64,000 bases of DNA, taken from positions 1 to 64,000 of the forward strand of contig JARYLU010000003.1 of NCBI GenBank assembly GCA_029907475.1. The letters run 5' to 3'. This stretch comes from Bacillota bacterium. GTDB taxonomy: Bacteria > Bacillota > DSM-12270 > Thermacetogeniales > Thermacetogeniaceae. The notes under the pieces are model-generated. The model was not told where the DNA came from and made no database searches. It saw nothing but the letters and a program-made list of their open reading frames with translations. The position numbers and the translations under genes are program-made. Of the stretch, positions 7,351 to 16,061 are shown piece after piece. Within the stretch, counting starts at the first letter, position 1; each line of letters begins with the position of its first letter.

Positions 7351-8886
7351 ATGAACCATGTCGCCTGTGAAAGGCTTAAGGTTGAGCATGTCGTCGGCGA
7401 AAAAACTGTGCAAGTGGTCGTGAAAGAAGAGTTTACCATACCAGAACCAAAGCCCGATATCCAAAAGGTTATTTCGATTGATAAAACCGTTAAGGTTACT
7501 GACGTCCAGGTTATTCAGGACAAGGTCATTATCGACGGGCAGCTCAACCTCCAGATTGTCTACGTTGCGGCGCTGCCCGAACAACCGGTCCACCATACCC
7601 ATGCAAAGCTGGAGTTTACCCAGTTTGCGGAAATACCCGGCGCCGAACCCGGGATGACGGCGCGTGTAAGTGTGAAGGTTGTGGACATCCAAGGTAAAGT
7701 AAATCCCCGCAAGGCGGGCGTCTTTGAAGTTGCCGCGGTCCTTCATATTTTTGTCAAAGTCACCGAGACCAAAGAGATCAATGTGATGGTAGAACCCCCC
7801 CCGGGTGTCGTGGCCAAAGTGGAAAAACTCCGGGTTGAAGAGGTCATCGCGGAGGGGAAGGCACAAGTCGTTGTATCGGGGCGATTTACCGTTCCGGCGG
7901 AAAAGCCCCCGGTTGACAAGATCCTGGACGTAGATGCTAAGGTAACTGTTACGGACAAAAAGATCCTGGATGGCAAGGTCATCGTCGAGGGGGATGCCGA
8001 CCTCCAGTTTATTTACGTGGCACTGGAGACAACCCAGCCGGTTCACCACATGCACCATGTCCTCCATTTTACCCAGTTCATCGAGGTACCGGGAGCCGAA
8101 CCAGATATGCACGTCCAGGTGGAGGAAATGATTACGCACATTGGGTGGGATGTCATCAACCCGGAGACCGTTGGCGTCGAAATTATTATGGATAAGGTCG
8201 CAAAGGTCACCGAAACCAGGGAGTTAAAGGTCGTTACCGATGTCGAGAAGGTCAAAGTTGAGAAAAAGCGCCTCCGGGTCGAGCGCGTGGTGGGAGAAGA
8301 CCGCGTTCAGATCGTTGTGCGGGAGCAGGTGGATGTGCCGCCCGAAAAGCCGGGAGTTGTCAAGGTTTTAGATGTGAAGGTCCATAAAATCGAAATCTCT
8401 GAAGAAGAAATCGTAATTATTAAAGACAAAGTAATTTTAAGCGGAAGAATCGAAGTCCAGGTCCTTTACGTAGGTGAAGGACTGGAACAGCCCGTCCACC
8501 ACATGGAGGCAGAACTCAAGTTCCGCCACTTTATTCCCATTCCCGGCGCCCAACCCGATCAAACCGTTCTCGTCCAGACTACGGTAGAGCATACGGCGGC
8601 GAGGATCGGCATCACGGGAGGGAAGCTGACCCTCGAGGCTGTCCTGAAAGTTACCGCCCGGGTGATCGAAACCATTCAGATTGACGTAGTCCTTTGTCCG
8701 GTTCCGGATCAGGTGCCCTGCCCGCCGGGTGAGGTGTTGCGACACACGGTTCAGCCCGGCGATACGCTCTGGAAACTTTCTCAAAAGTATCACGTGAGCG
8801 TGAATGCAATTATGAGGGCGAACCCGGGGATCGATCCCGATAACCTCCGGGTGGGTACGGTTTTAATAATCCCGTGCGATCCTTAA
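7351..8886 (+). CDS. Triple SPOCS-domain (DUF3794) protein with C-terminal LysM
   Basis: The 511-residue protein contains three similar repeats of about 150 residues. Each carries a QPVHHxH segment followed by an IPGAxP(D/G) segment, the SPOCS (DUF3794) pattern found in clostridial spore-coat and envelope proteins. The C-terminus from about residue 462 is a LysM domain (HTVQPGDTLWKLSQKYHVS...NPGIDPDNL), which binds peptidoglycan or related glycans. ATG 7351 is favoured over 7345 because GGGAGGG ends eight bases before it. It is the first of two SPOCS genes and probably helps build the spore surface, anchored to cortex or wall by LysM. That location is inferred from the family. Confidence 0.88.
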   Translation: MNHVACERLKVEHVVGEKTVQVVVKEEFTIPEPKPDIQKVISIDKTVKVTDVQVIQDKVIIDGQLNLQIVYVAALPEQPVHHTHAKLEFTQFAEIPGAEPGMTARVSVKVVDIQGKVNPRKAGVFEVAAVLHIFVKVTETKEINVMVEPPPGVVAKVEKLRVEEVIAEGKAQVVVSGRFTVPAEKPPVDKILDVDAKVTVTDKKILDGKVIVEGDADLQFIYVALETTQPVHHMHHVLHFTQFIEVPGAEPDMHVQVEEMITHIGWDVINPETVGVEIIMDKVAKVTETRELKVVTDVEKVKVEKKRLRVERVVGEDRVQIVVREQVDVPPEKPGVVKVLDVKVHKIEISEEEIVIIKDKVILSGRIEVQVLYVGEGLEQPVHHMEAELKFRHFIPIPGAQPDQTVLVQTTVEHTAARIGITGGKLTLEAVLKVTARVIETIQIDVVLCPVPDQVPCPPGEVLRHTVQPGDTLWKLSQKYHVSVNAIMRANPGIDPDNLRVGTVLIIPCDP

Positions 8887-9001
8887 GGTTCCGGCCTCAA
8901 GCCTTCTCACGGAGCCGGAGCGAAGTTGGGACCGGGAAGTTGCCGGGTTGCCGGTACCGGCATCTTAAGAATTAAATTTAAAGCGAAGGAGGTTTTTGGC
9001 G

Positions 9002-9754
9002 ATGGTCAACCAGAACCTAGAAACATGTATCAGGATTAAAATTCCGGTTGTAGTCGGTGAGGCCACGGTTCAGCACATCGTCCAGAGCGTTGTTCACATT
9101 ACTGAGGGAGCAATAAAAATTGACCATATCGAAGCGTCTATTAAGGAGCTGGATTGGGATGTGCTTGACGGGAAGGTTGTTTTTCACGGGGTCATTCACA
9201 AGCAGATCTTTTTTGTGAGTAAAGACAACTTCGTCCGGCACCAGGCCGAGGATGTTCAATTCAGCGGTCATGCCGTGATTCCTGGGGCGATGCCCGATAT
9301 GGAGGCCCAGGTTACGGCTACCATCAGGCGCCCTATTAGTTTCCAGCTTCTTACCCGGAGCCGTCTTGAACAGCACATTCTCGTTGATGTAGTGGTGCGG
9401 GTTGTTAAGACGGAGGAGCTTCCTGTTCCGCTGCTGGGAAGCATCGCAGGCCAGGTTGTTTTAAACGGCGTTCCTCAAACCCTTGCTCCGGTTGCCGTTT
9501 TCGATGCCATGTGGCGCCTGATCAATTTCGCCTTTACCAACAACAACGGCGGTTACCGCTTTGTTTCCTTGCCGCCCGGAGAATACAATGTTGTGGCAAC
9601 CGCGGCCGGGGTGTTCGAACTCAAGCGGGTTAACGTCAAGGCCTGTGAGGAAACTCAGGTTAACTTCTTCCAAACGCCGAGCACAGATTGTACTGCAATT
9701 CTGCCCGCCTTCGTCTGCACCCTCCTGGGCGGACTACTGGGCATCGTTACGTAA
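9002..9754 (+). CDS. SPOCS-domain protein with carboxypeptidase-regulatory-like domain
   Basis: The 250-residue protein has one SPOCS repeat (VVGEATVQHIV near residue 16, then HAVIPGAMPD) followed, from about residue 148, by a beta-sandwich of the carboxypeptidase regulatory type (GSIAGQVVLNG, NNNGGYRFVSLPPGEYNVVA). The last 25 residues are hydrophobic and contain two Cys. ATG 9002 is used because AAGGAGG at 8986-8992 is nine bases upstream; a TTG at 8996 is too close. It follows the triple SPOCS gene by 115 bases and ends in its own terminator. The domain pairing suggests a protein-protein or glycan-binding component of the spore envelope. Confidence 0.82.
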   Translation: MVNQNLETCIRIKIPVVVGEATVQHIVQSVVHITEGAIKIDHIEASIKELDWDVLDGKVVFHGVIHKQIFFVSKDNFVRHQAEDVQFSGHAVIPGAMPDMEAQVTATIRRPISFQLLTRSRLEQHILVDVVVRVVKTEELPVPLLGSIAGQVVLNGVPQTLAPVAVFDAMWRLINFAFTNNNGGYRFVSLPPGEYNVVATAAGVFELKRVNVKACEETQVNFFQTPSTDCTAILPAFVCTLLGGLLGIVT

Positions 9755-9783
9755 ACAAAAGACCGAACCGTCAAGGGATCCAG

Positions 9784-9830
9784 AACCCCTGTTACCGGCA
9801 ATACCGTATCTGCCGGGGACAGGGGTTTTT
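9784..9830 (+). terminator. Rho-independent terminator after the SPOCS genes
   Basis: AACCCCTGT (9784-9792) pairs with ACAGGGGTT (9819-9827), with an inner ACCGGCA/TGCCGG stem, and is followed by a T run. Confidence 0.88.
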
Positions 9831-9839
9831 CTGTACAAG

Positions 9840-9869
9840 GTTTAGGAAAACAAAATTTTGGAAAGAATA
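9840..9869 (+). promoter_or_regulatory. Sigma-F promoter of spoIIR
   Basis: GTTTA (9840-9844), 15 bases, GGAAAGAATA (9860-9869). The forespore sigma-F consensus is GYATA, 15 bases, GGnnAnAnTw, so the -10 fits fully and the -35 mismatches at one base. spoIIR is sigma-F dependent in Bacillus subtilis. Confidence 0.7.
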
Positions 9870-9903
9870 GGAAGCAAATGGTTCGGGGGAGAAGGTGAAT
9901 CAA

Positions 9904-10659
9904 ATGAAAAAGTTTTTCATCCGCTTGGGAATGATCTTATTATTCGGCATTTTTCTTTTTACCTGCATGGCCCTGGCGCCCGTAGAAAAAGCTCCGGAAC
10001 GGCCGGGGACCCTGGAGGGACTAAAATTGGAGCAAGATCAAGCAGGGCCGGCCCGCGGCATTATCCGGTTTCACGTGATTGCAGCCGACAACAACAGCCA
10101 GCAGCAGGAATTAAAGCTCAAGGTCCGGGACGCGGTGCTCGCTTATCTCCAGCCTGAGCTTCAGAATGCGCCGGGCGAGGCAGCCGCCGCTGCTTACATC
10201 GAAAAACACCTCTCCCAGATCGAAGAGGTAGCCGCAGAGGCGGTCGGGGAGGCCGGGTTTTCGGAGCCGGTCCAGGTTATCTGGGGAGTATCCCGCTTCC
10301 CGGTAAAGGTTTACGGGCCTTTGGTCTTTCCTCCGGGGCCTTACCGGGCGCTGAAAATTGTAATCGGGTCCGGGGCGGGCAGAAACTGGTGGTGCGTCCT
10401 TTTTCCTCCCCTTTGCTACGTGGACCTGACCCGGACTTCCCAGGAGCTTGTGGGAGAAGCATTGGATCCGGAAACAGTCTCAAACAGCATGCGGGACGGA
10501 CACCTCCCCGGTGCATCCGGGAAGGACACAAATTTGCGGCCTGGCAAGGCTCAAACCCGGCCTGCGCCTTCGCCCAGGTTTGCCTGGAAAGCCGGTGAGT
10601 GGTTCCAGAAAACCACTTCCCGTTCCTTGATTTCCTGGCTCTGGCCGCGTCGCAGTTAA
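9904..10659 (+). CDS. spoIIR: Stage II sporulation protein R
   Basis: The 251-residue protein has an N-terminal signal/anchor segment (LGMILLFGIFLFTCMALA), the conserved IIRFHVIAADNN and LKLKVRDAVL segments, and NWWCVLFPPLCYVD, which are the SpoIIR signatures. SpoIIR is secreted by the forespore into the intermembrane space and triggers SpoIIGA to process pro-sigma-E. ATG 9904 is chosen because GGGGGAGAAGG ends eight bases upstream; the GTG at 9895 overlaps that site. The C-terminal 60 residues are Pro/Arg-rich and extend beyond the conserved core. A sigma-F type promoter lies directly upstream. Confidence 0.92.
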   Translation: MKKFFIRLGMILLFGIFLFTCMALAPVEKAPERPGTLEGLKLEQDQAGPARGIIRFHVIAADNNSQQQELKLKVRDAVLAYLQPELQNAPGEAAAAAYIEKHLSQIEEVAAEAVGEAGFSEPVQVIWGVSRFPVKVYGPLVFPPGPYRALKIVIGSGAGRNWWCVLFPPLCYVDLTRTSQELVGEALDPETVSNSMRDGHLPGASGKDTNLRPGKAQTRPAPSPRFAWKAGEWFQKTTSRSLISWLWPRRS

Positions 10660-10673
10660 GGGCAACGAAGAGA

Positions 10674-11396
10674 TTATTTTAAGGCCTGGGCAAACCAAAG
10701 CAGGAGGTAACCCAGGGTAAGCCCAAGCCAGGCCCAAACCGGGTTCTGGTAATGGGCAGCAGGGATCAGTTCGTCCTTGATCAGATAGGTCATCGCCCCG
10801 GCGGCAAGGGCAAGGAGAAAGGCAAGGTGCCGGGGAGAGAGGTGGATTAAAAAGAGCCCGAGTAGGGTACCCAGAGGGGTAAAGATGCTCACGATGACGT
10901 TGAGGAAAAATACCTGGCGCCTCCGGAGACCGCCCATCTGGAGGGGGGTCGCCGCGGCAATCCCTTCGGGAATGTTGTGCAGGGCGATGGAGAGTGCGAG
11001 CAGGGGCCCCAAGATCCCCCCCGCCGCATAGGCCCCCGCAATCGCGATTCCTTCCGGGAGGTCATGGAGGGCAATCCCGGTCGCGATCAGGTACCCTAAC
11101 CGGCGGTAGGCAGTTTTTCCGTTGAAGCGAAAGGTTTCGTTGCCCAGGGAGAGCAGCCTGTCGAGACCCCAAAGAATGATCAGGCCCAGGGCAAAACCAG
11201 CTCCGGTTTCGAAGGCGCTCCCGAACCGAAAGGCCGCCGGAAGCAGGTCGAGAAGCACAACGGCCAGCATCACTCCCGCCGCTCCCCCAAGCGTCACTGC
11301 AAGGGCGCGGCGCCCGGGGCACCTCCCGAGCAAAACAATGAGGCTGCCCAGGGCAGTGGCCAGGCCGGCCAGCAAGCTGGGGAGCAGAGCGTGCAT
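10674..11396 (-). CDS. ZIP-family divalent metal transporter
   Basis: The 240-residue membrane protein has about eight hydrophobic segments and the two metal-binding helices of ZIP transporters: HDLPEG and HNIPEG. It resembles bacterial ZupT/GufA importers of zinc and other divalent metals. A GGCGGGTGG ribosome site precedes the ATG. The gene converges with spoIIR with 14 bases between the stop codons, and diverges from the cyanophycinase gene. The metal cannot be deduced from sequence. No metal-regulator gene is adjacent. Confidence 0.88.
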   Translation of the reverse strand: MHALLPSLLAGLATALGSLIVLLGRCPGRRALAVTLGGAAGVMLAVVLLDLLPAAFRFGSAFETGAGFALGLIILWGLDRLLSLGNETFRFNGKTAYRRLGYLIATGIALHDLPEGIAIAGAYAAGGILGPLLALSIALHNIPEGIAAATPLQMGGLRRRQVFFLNVIVSIFTPLGTLLGLFLIHLSPRHLAFLLALAAGAMTYLIKDELIPAAHYQNPVWAWLGLTLGYLLLWFAQALK

Positions 11397-11508
11397 TTTT
11401 CCACCCGCCTTTTCCGTAAAATTTATGCAGATTCCCCGGGTTTATAACCGGCCCGAATTAAAGTCGGTTATCCTTGCATTGATAATTTTCAACCAGGAGG
11501 TGAAGGGT

Positions 11509-12321
11509 TTGACGGAACAAGTTCAGGGGATTCTCTTAATCATCGGCGGTGCTGAAGATAAAACGGGAGAGTGTCTTATTTTGAAAAAGTTTGTGGAATT
11601 GGCAGGAGGAAAAAAGGCGCATCTCGTTCTCGTTACATCGGCAACCAGTCAGCCCCTGGCTGCAGGGGAGCTTTACAGCAGGCTTTTTGCCGGATTTGGC
11701 GTTCAGGAAGTTTCTGTTTTAAATGTCGCAGGCCGTTATGAGGCAAACACCCCGGCTGTGTATGAAACGGTTCAAAACGCTTCGGGGATTTTTTTTACCG
11801 GGGGTGACCAGCTCCGCATCACCAGCCTCCTGGGCGGCACCCGGTTTGATGAGGCTCTCCGGAAGGCGCACCAGAAAGGAGCGGTTGTTGCCGGTACCAG
11901 CGCCGGTGCTTCGGCAATGAGCGAAACGATGATTGTTGAAGGAGAGGGAGCCGAGGCCCCGAAGAAAAACACCGTCCAGATGGCGCCCGGGATGGGCTTA
12001 ATCCGGGGGGTCGTTGTGGACCAGCATTTTGCCCAGCGGGGGAGGCTAGGGCGCCTGCTCACGGCTGTTGCCCAGCACCCTAGCGTGCTGGGGGTAGGGA
12101 TTGACGAAGATACTGCCATTGTTGTTACACCTGGAGCCTTTTTTGAGGTCATTGGATCCCAGACGGTAACGGTGATTGACGGGACGCGTGTTCAAGAGAC
12201 TAATGTTTCCGAACTGGGTCCCTGCGCCCCGCTTGCTTTAACGAACGTGATCCTGCACATCCTGCCGGCCGGCTACAGATTCGATTTAAATAAAAGGCTC
12301 CCTATTTCCCCTTCTTTATAA
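11509..12321 (+). CDS. cphB: Cyanophycinase
   Basis: The 270-residue enzyme contains the nucleophile motif GTSAGASAMSE with the catalytic Ser at residue 131, close to its place in characterised cyanophycinases, plus FFTGGDQLRITSLL. It is a serine exopeptidase that releases beta-Asp-Arg dipeptides from cyanophycin. TTG 11509 is chosen because CCAGGAGG at 11493-11500 is eight bases upstream; the longer open frame overlaps the divergent ZIP gene. It is followed by cphA, giving the typical degradation-synthesis pair. No isoaspartyl dipeptidase gene is visible nearby. Confidence 0.92.
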   Translation: MTEQVQGILLIIGGAEDKTGECLILKKFVELAGGKKAHLVLVTSATSQPLAAGELYSRLFAGFGVQEVSVLNVAGRYEANTPAVYETVQNASGIFFTGGDQLRITSLLGGTRFDEALRKAHQKGAVVAGTSAGASAMSETMIVEGEGAEAPKKNTVQMAPGMGLIRGVVVDQHFAQRGRLGRLLTAVAQHPSVLGVGIDEDTAIVVTPGAFFEVIGSQTVTVIDGTRVQETNVSELGPCAPLALTNVILHILPAGYRFDLNKRLPISPSL

Positions 12322-12334
12322 ATCCGGGGCGTAG

Positions 12335-12379
12335 AAAAAGTGGCCGCCTGTTTTTCGCGCATAAAAAGGCCATTTTTTG
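12335..12379 (+). terminator. Possible attenuator between cphB and cphA
   Basis: AAAAAGTGGCC (12335-12345) can pair with GGCCATTTTTT (12368-12378) around a 22-base loop, ending in a T run. Only the GGCC core is strong, so it may reduce rather than stop read-through into cphA. Confidence 0.4.
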
Positions 12380-12430
12380 GAAAACTTAGTTAAGGGCATC
12401 AGTCAGGCACGAACAAAAGGAGGTCAGGGT

Positions 12431-15073
12431 GTGGAGATCTTGGAAACCCGCGTTTTTGAGGGCCGGAACGTTTGGAGTCACACCCCGGTCCTGCAGGCCC
12501 GGCTCCGTTTAGAACCCCGAGAACAGCTTCCGACATGTGAAATACCGGGTTTTACAGAGCGCCTCCTGGACCTGCTCCCCGCGCTGGCGGAACATGCCTG
12601 CGGCCGCGGTTACGCGGGCGGCTTTTTGGAGCGTCTCCGGGAGGGGACGTACCTCGGCCATGTGGTTGAACACGTGGCCCTGGAACTCCAGGCAGAGGCG
12701 GGCTTTCAGGTCAGATACGGCAAGACTGTCAGGGGTTTCTCTTTGGAAACCTGGGATGTGGTGCTGGAATACGGGACCCCGGCGCTCGGGGAGGCGGCCC
12801 TGCAGGCCGCGGTGGCGCTGGTGACCGCGGTGCTCGAGGAACGCGCCTTTCCAGTCCCGGAAACCCTGGCAAGACTGCGGGAACTGGGGGCCGAGACCTG
12901 TCTGGGGCCAAGCACCAAGAGTATTCTTGAGGCCTGCCGCGCCCGCGGGATTCCGGTTCTTTCCCTTTCCTCCGGCAGTCTCTTCCAGTTGGGTTACGGC
13001 TGCCGGCAAAAACTTGTGCGGGCCACGATTACCTCCCAAACCGGGGCGCTTGCGGTAGATCTGGCTTGCGATAAGGTTTTGACCAAAAACCTCCTGGCAG
13101 AAGCCGGGCTCCCCGTTCCCCGGGGCCGGGTTGTCTCCTCCATCCAGGATGCGCAGGCTGCGGTCCGGGAAATGGGCGGCCCGGTTGTGCTCAAGCCGCG
13201 CCACGGCAACCAGGGCAAAGGGGTCATCTTGAATTTAAACGACCCCCGGGAAGTGGAGACCGCTTTCCGGATTGCTCAAAATTACGATTCCCAGCTCCTG
13301 GTCGAGGAATATATTGCAGGCCGTCATTACCGCCTCCTGGTAATCGGGGAAAAGCTGGTAGCAGCCGCAGAACGCCTTCCTGCCAGTGTTACCAGCGATG
13401 GAATTCATTCGGTTCAGGAATTGGTGGAACGTGCAAATCAGGACCCCCAGCGGGGAGAAGGGCATGAAAAGCCGTTAACTAAATTGAAAATTGACCCGAC
13501 CTCCCTCCTCGTTCTGGCCAGACAGGGTTACCGCCCGGAAAGCCGTCCCCCCGCCGGAGAAACGGTGATCTTGCGGGATAACGCGAATTTAAGTACCGGT
13601 GGCACGGCGCGGGACGTGACCCCACTGGTCCACCCGGAAAATGAGATGCTTGCAGTGCGCGCCGCCCGCGTGCTGGGGCTCGATGTCGCCGGGGTGGATC
13701 TGGTGACACCCGCGATCGAAAGGCCTGCCCGTGGGGAGGGGGGAGCGATTATCGAGGTAAATGCCGCCCCGGGCTTTCGCATGCATCTTTTTCCCAGCGA
13801 GGGGGAGCCCCGCGACCCGGGGCGCGCCCTTGTCGACTACCTTTTTCCGGCCGGCGGCAAGGTGAGCATCCCGGTGATTTCAGTAACCGGGACCAACGGG
13901 AAAACGACTACAGTCCGCAGCATCGGGCACTTTTTCCAGCAGCGGGGCTCTGTCGTGGGAATGACCACCACCGGCGGGGTTTACGTCAACGGAAACTGCC
14001 TCTGCACCGGGGATACCACGGGACCCGCCAGCGCCCGCATGGTTTTGCGCGACCCGGCGGTTGAGGTTGCCGTGCTGGAAACGGCAAGGGGCGGGATCCT
14101 GCGCGGGGGGCTGGGCTACGACCGTGCGGATGTGGCGGTTGTCACCAACATCGGGCCCGATCACCTCGGGCAGGACGGAATTGAAACCCTCGAGGACCTG
14201 TTTTGGGTGAAATCCCTCGTTGTGGAGGCGGTCAAGCAAGACGGTTTTGTCATCCTCAATGCAGATGATCCCTTTGCACCCAAGTTTGCCCGGCGCGCCC
14301 GGGGCCAGGTGGTCTACTTCAGCCTGAATGAAAACAACCTGCTTGTGAGGCGGCACCTGGGGACCGGGGGGCATGCCGTTTTCGTTAAAGATGGAAGCGT
14401 CTATTTCGGCCACGGCGAGGATGCCGTGCGGGTTATCGACCTCAAGGGAATCCGGGCCGGAGTCGGGGGGCGGGCTCTCCACAACCTCGAAAACGCCCTC
14501 GCCGCGGCGGCAGCAGCATGGGTCGCGGGCCTCTCTCCCGCCTTGATCCGGCGCGGCCTGCGCTCCTTCGGCACTCACCTTGACCACAACCCCGGTCGCT
14601 TGACCATCCGCCGTGTGGGTAAAGTCACGGTGATCGTGGACTTTGGGCATAACGCCCCCGCCTTCCGCCGCGTCTCCGAATTTGCCCGCACTTTAAAACC
14701 GCGCCGCGTGCTTGGAGTGATCGGGGTGCCGGGGGACCGGTGCGATGAGCAGATCGTGGCCGCCGGGGAAGCGGCCGGAGCCGGATTTAACGAAGTGTTC
14801 ATCAAAGAGGACCGCGACCTGCGCGGGCGCGCCCCGGGTGAGACGGCACGCCTCCTGTATGTGGGAGCGCGGCGCGCGGGTTTGGCCGCAGCATCCCTCA
14901 ATATTGTTCTTGAGGAAACTGCTGCCGCTCGATGTGCTCTGCACCGGGCCTGCCCCGGTGATGTGGTCGTGATTTTCTACGAGGAACTGGAGCCCGTTTT
15001 GAGGGTTTTGGAGGAGGTTGAAGGCGCAATTCGGAAAGCCGAGGGCGAGAAAAAAGCCGTTTTTCAGAGCTAA
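12431..15073 (+). CDS. cphA: Cyanophycin synthetase
   Basis: The 880-residue protein has the expected three parts. The first is an N-terminal domain (about 1-160, including HVVEHVALELQ). The second is an ATP-grasp domain with KPRHGNQGKGV, which adds Asp to the backbone. The third is a Mur-ligase-like domain from about residue 480 with VTGTNGKTTTV, which adds Arg to the side chain. The product is the nitrogen store cyanophycin. The GTG at 12431 has AAAAGGAGG seven bases upstream, and homologues start the same way (MEILETRVFEGRN). It is paired with cphB upstream. Cyanophycin is best known from cyanobacteria, but anaerobic Firmicutes also carry it. Confidence 0.93.
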   Translation: MEILETRVFEGRNVWSHTPVLQARLRLEPREQLPTCEIPGFTERLLDLLPALAEHACGRGYAGGFLERLREGTYLGHVVEHVALELQAEAGFQVRYGKTVRGFSLETWDVVLEYGTPALGEAALQAAVALVTAVLEERAFPVPETLARLRELGAETCLGPSTKSILEACRARGIPVLSLSSGSLFQLGYGCRQKLVRATITSQTGALAVDLACDKVLTKNLLAEAGLPVPRGRVVSSIQDAQAAVREMGGPVVLKPRHGNQGKGVILNLNDPREVETAFRIAQNYDSQLLVEEYIAGRHYRLLVIGEKLVAAAERLPASVTSDGIHSVQELVERANQDPQRGEGHEKPLTKLKIDPTSLLVLARQGYRPESRPPAGETVILRDNANLSTGGTARDVTPLVHPENEMLAVRAARVLGLDVAGVDLVTPAIERPARGEGGAIIEVNAAPGFRMHLFPSEGEPRDPGRALVDYLFPAGGKVSIPVISVTGTNGKTTTVRSIGHFFQQRGSVVGMTTTGGVYVNGNCLCTGDTTGPASARMVLRDPAVEVAVLETARGGILRGGLGYDRADVAVVTNIGPDHLGQDGIETLEDLFWVKSLVVEAVKQDGFVILNADDPFAPKFARRARGQVVYFSLNENNLLVRRHLGTGGHAVFVKDGSVYFGHGEDAVRVIDLKGIRAGVGGRALHNLENALAAAAAAWVAGLSPALIRRGLRSFGTHLDHNPGRLTIRRVGKVTVIVDFGHNAPAFRRVSEFARTLKPRRVLGVIGVPGDRCDEQIVAAGEAAGAGFNEVFIKEDRDLRGRAPGETARLLYVGARRAGLAAASLNIVLEETAAARCALHRACPGDVVVIFYEELEPVLRVLEEVEGAIRKAEGEKKAVFQS

Positions 15074-15146
15074 ATTAAAAAAGGAATTTGGCCCTGCGCA
15101 TTTAATTTAAATTTAGAAGCAACTCGGAGGGGAGGTTAATCAGAGC

Positions 15147-16061
15147 TTGGTAGCCCTCCGCCTGCCGGCTTTCGCCAAAATCAATCTTACCCTGGATGTA
15201 GGTTCCAGGCGGCCCGACGGGTACCACGAAATCTGTTCGGTAATGCAGACGGTGAGCATTGCCGATTCCCTTGCTTTTACCCGGGTCGAAGAGGGGATTA
15301 CGGTGACCTGCGCTTCTCCCGCGGTCCCCGCCGGTGCCGGTAATTTGGCCTACCGGGCACTTGCCTTGCTGCTCCCCCGGCTGCCCGGAGGCATAAGGTT
15401 GGACATCGAAAAGAGAATCCCAATGGCTGCAGGTTTGGGAGGGGGGAGCAGTGACGCTGCCGCGGCGCTCCGGGGGGCGGATCTTCTTTACCGGTTGGGG
15501 CTCGAGGAAGAAGAACTGATCCGGTACGCTGCCCGCTTGGGTTCCGATGTTCCTTTTTTTATTCTCGGGGGGACGGTCCTGGCACGGGGCCGGGGGGAAA
15601 TTGTGACACGTCTTCCTCCTCTTCCCTCCTGCTGGCTTGTCCTGGTCAAGCCGGACTTTGGGGTTTCTACCGGCGAGGTCTATGCCCGCTTCCGGCCCGG
15701 GAGGGGGGAACCCCGAACCCCGAAGTTTATTTCGGCCCTGGCCCGCGGCGACCGCGCCGGGATGCTGGCCGCCCTGGGAAACGATCTGGAACAGGTCACA
15801 GTTCAGCAGTACCCCGCGGTGCTTGACCGGAAGGCCCGCCTGGATGGGCTGGGAGCCGAAAAAACGCTCATGGCAGGGAGCGGGCCCGCGGTCTTTGGGA
15901 TTTTTCCGGGGGAAAGTGAGGCACGTTTCGCGGCCGAGCAGCTTGCAGGGGGAACGGACCGGGTTTTTATCTGCAGAACCATCGCTGCAGAGGAAATTAA
16001 AAGCGGAAAGGGGATAGGGGGAACAGATGGGAAAAGCGGAGAGGAGATTACTGCCCGTTAA
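15147..16061 (+). CDS. ispE: 4-diphosphocytidyl-2-C-methyl-D-erythritol kinase
   Basis: The 304-residue GHMP kinase begins LPAFAKINLTLDVG with the Lys and Asn seen in IspE, and has RRPDGYHEICSVMQ and the ATP loop PMAAGLGGGSSDAAAAL. It phosphorylates CDP-methylerythritol in the MEP isoprenoid pathway. The TTG start is preceded by GGAGGGGAGG about twelve bases upstream. It overlaps the downstream GntR gene by 35 bases. In Bacillus, ispE also opens this conserved neighbourhood, followed by purR; here a GntR regulator takes that place. Confidence 0.93.
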   Translation: MVALRLPAFAKINLTLDVGSRRPDGYHEICSVMQTVSIADSLAFTRVEEGITVTCASPAVPAGAGNLAYRALALLLPRLPGGIRLDIEKRIPMAAGLGGGSSDAAAALRGADLLYRLGLEEEELIRYAARLGSDVPFFILGGTVLARGRGEIVTRLPPLPSCWLVLVKPDFGVSTGEVYARFRPGRGEPRTPKFISALARGDRAGMLAALGNDLEQVTVQQYPAVLDRKARLDGLGAEKTLMAGSGPAVFGIFPGESEARFAAEQLAGGTDRVFICRTIAAEEIKSGKGIGGTDGKSGEEITAR

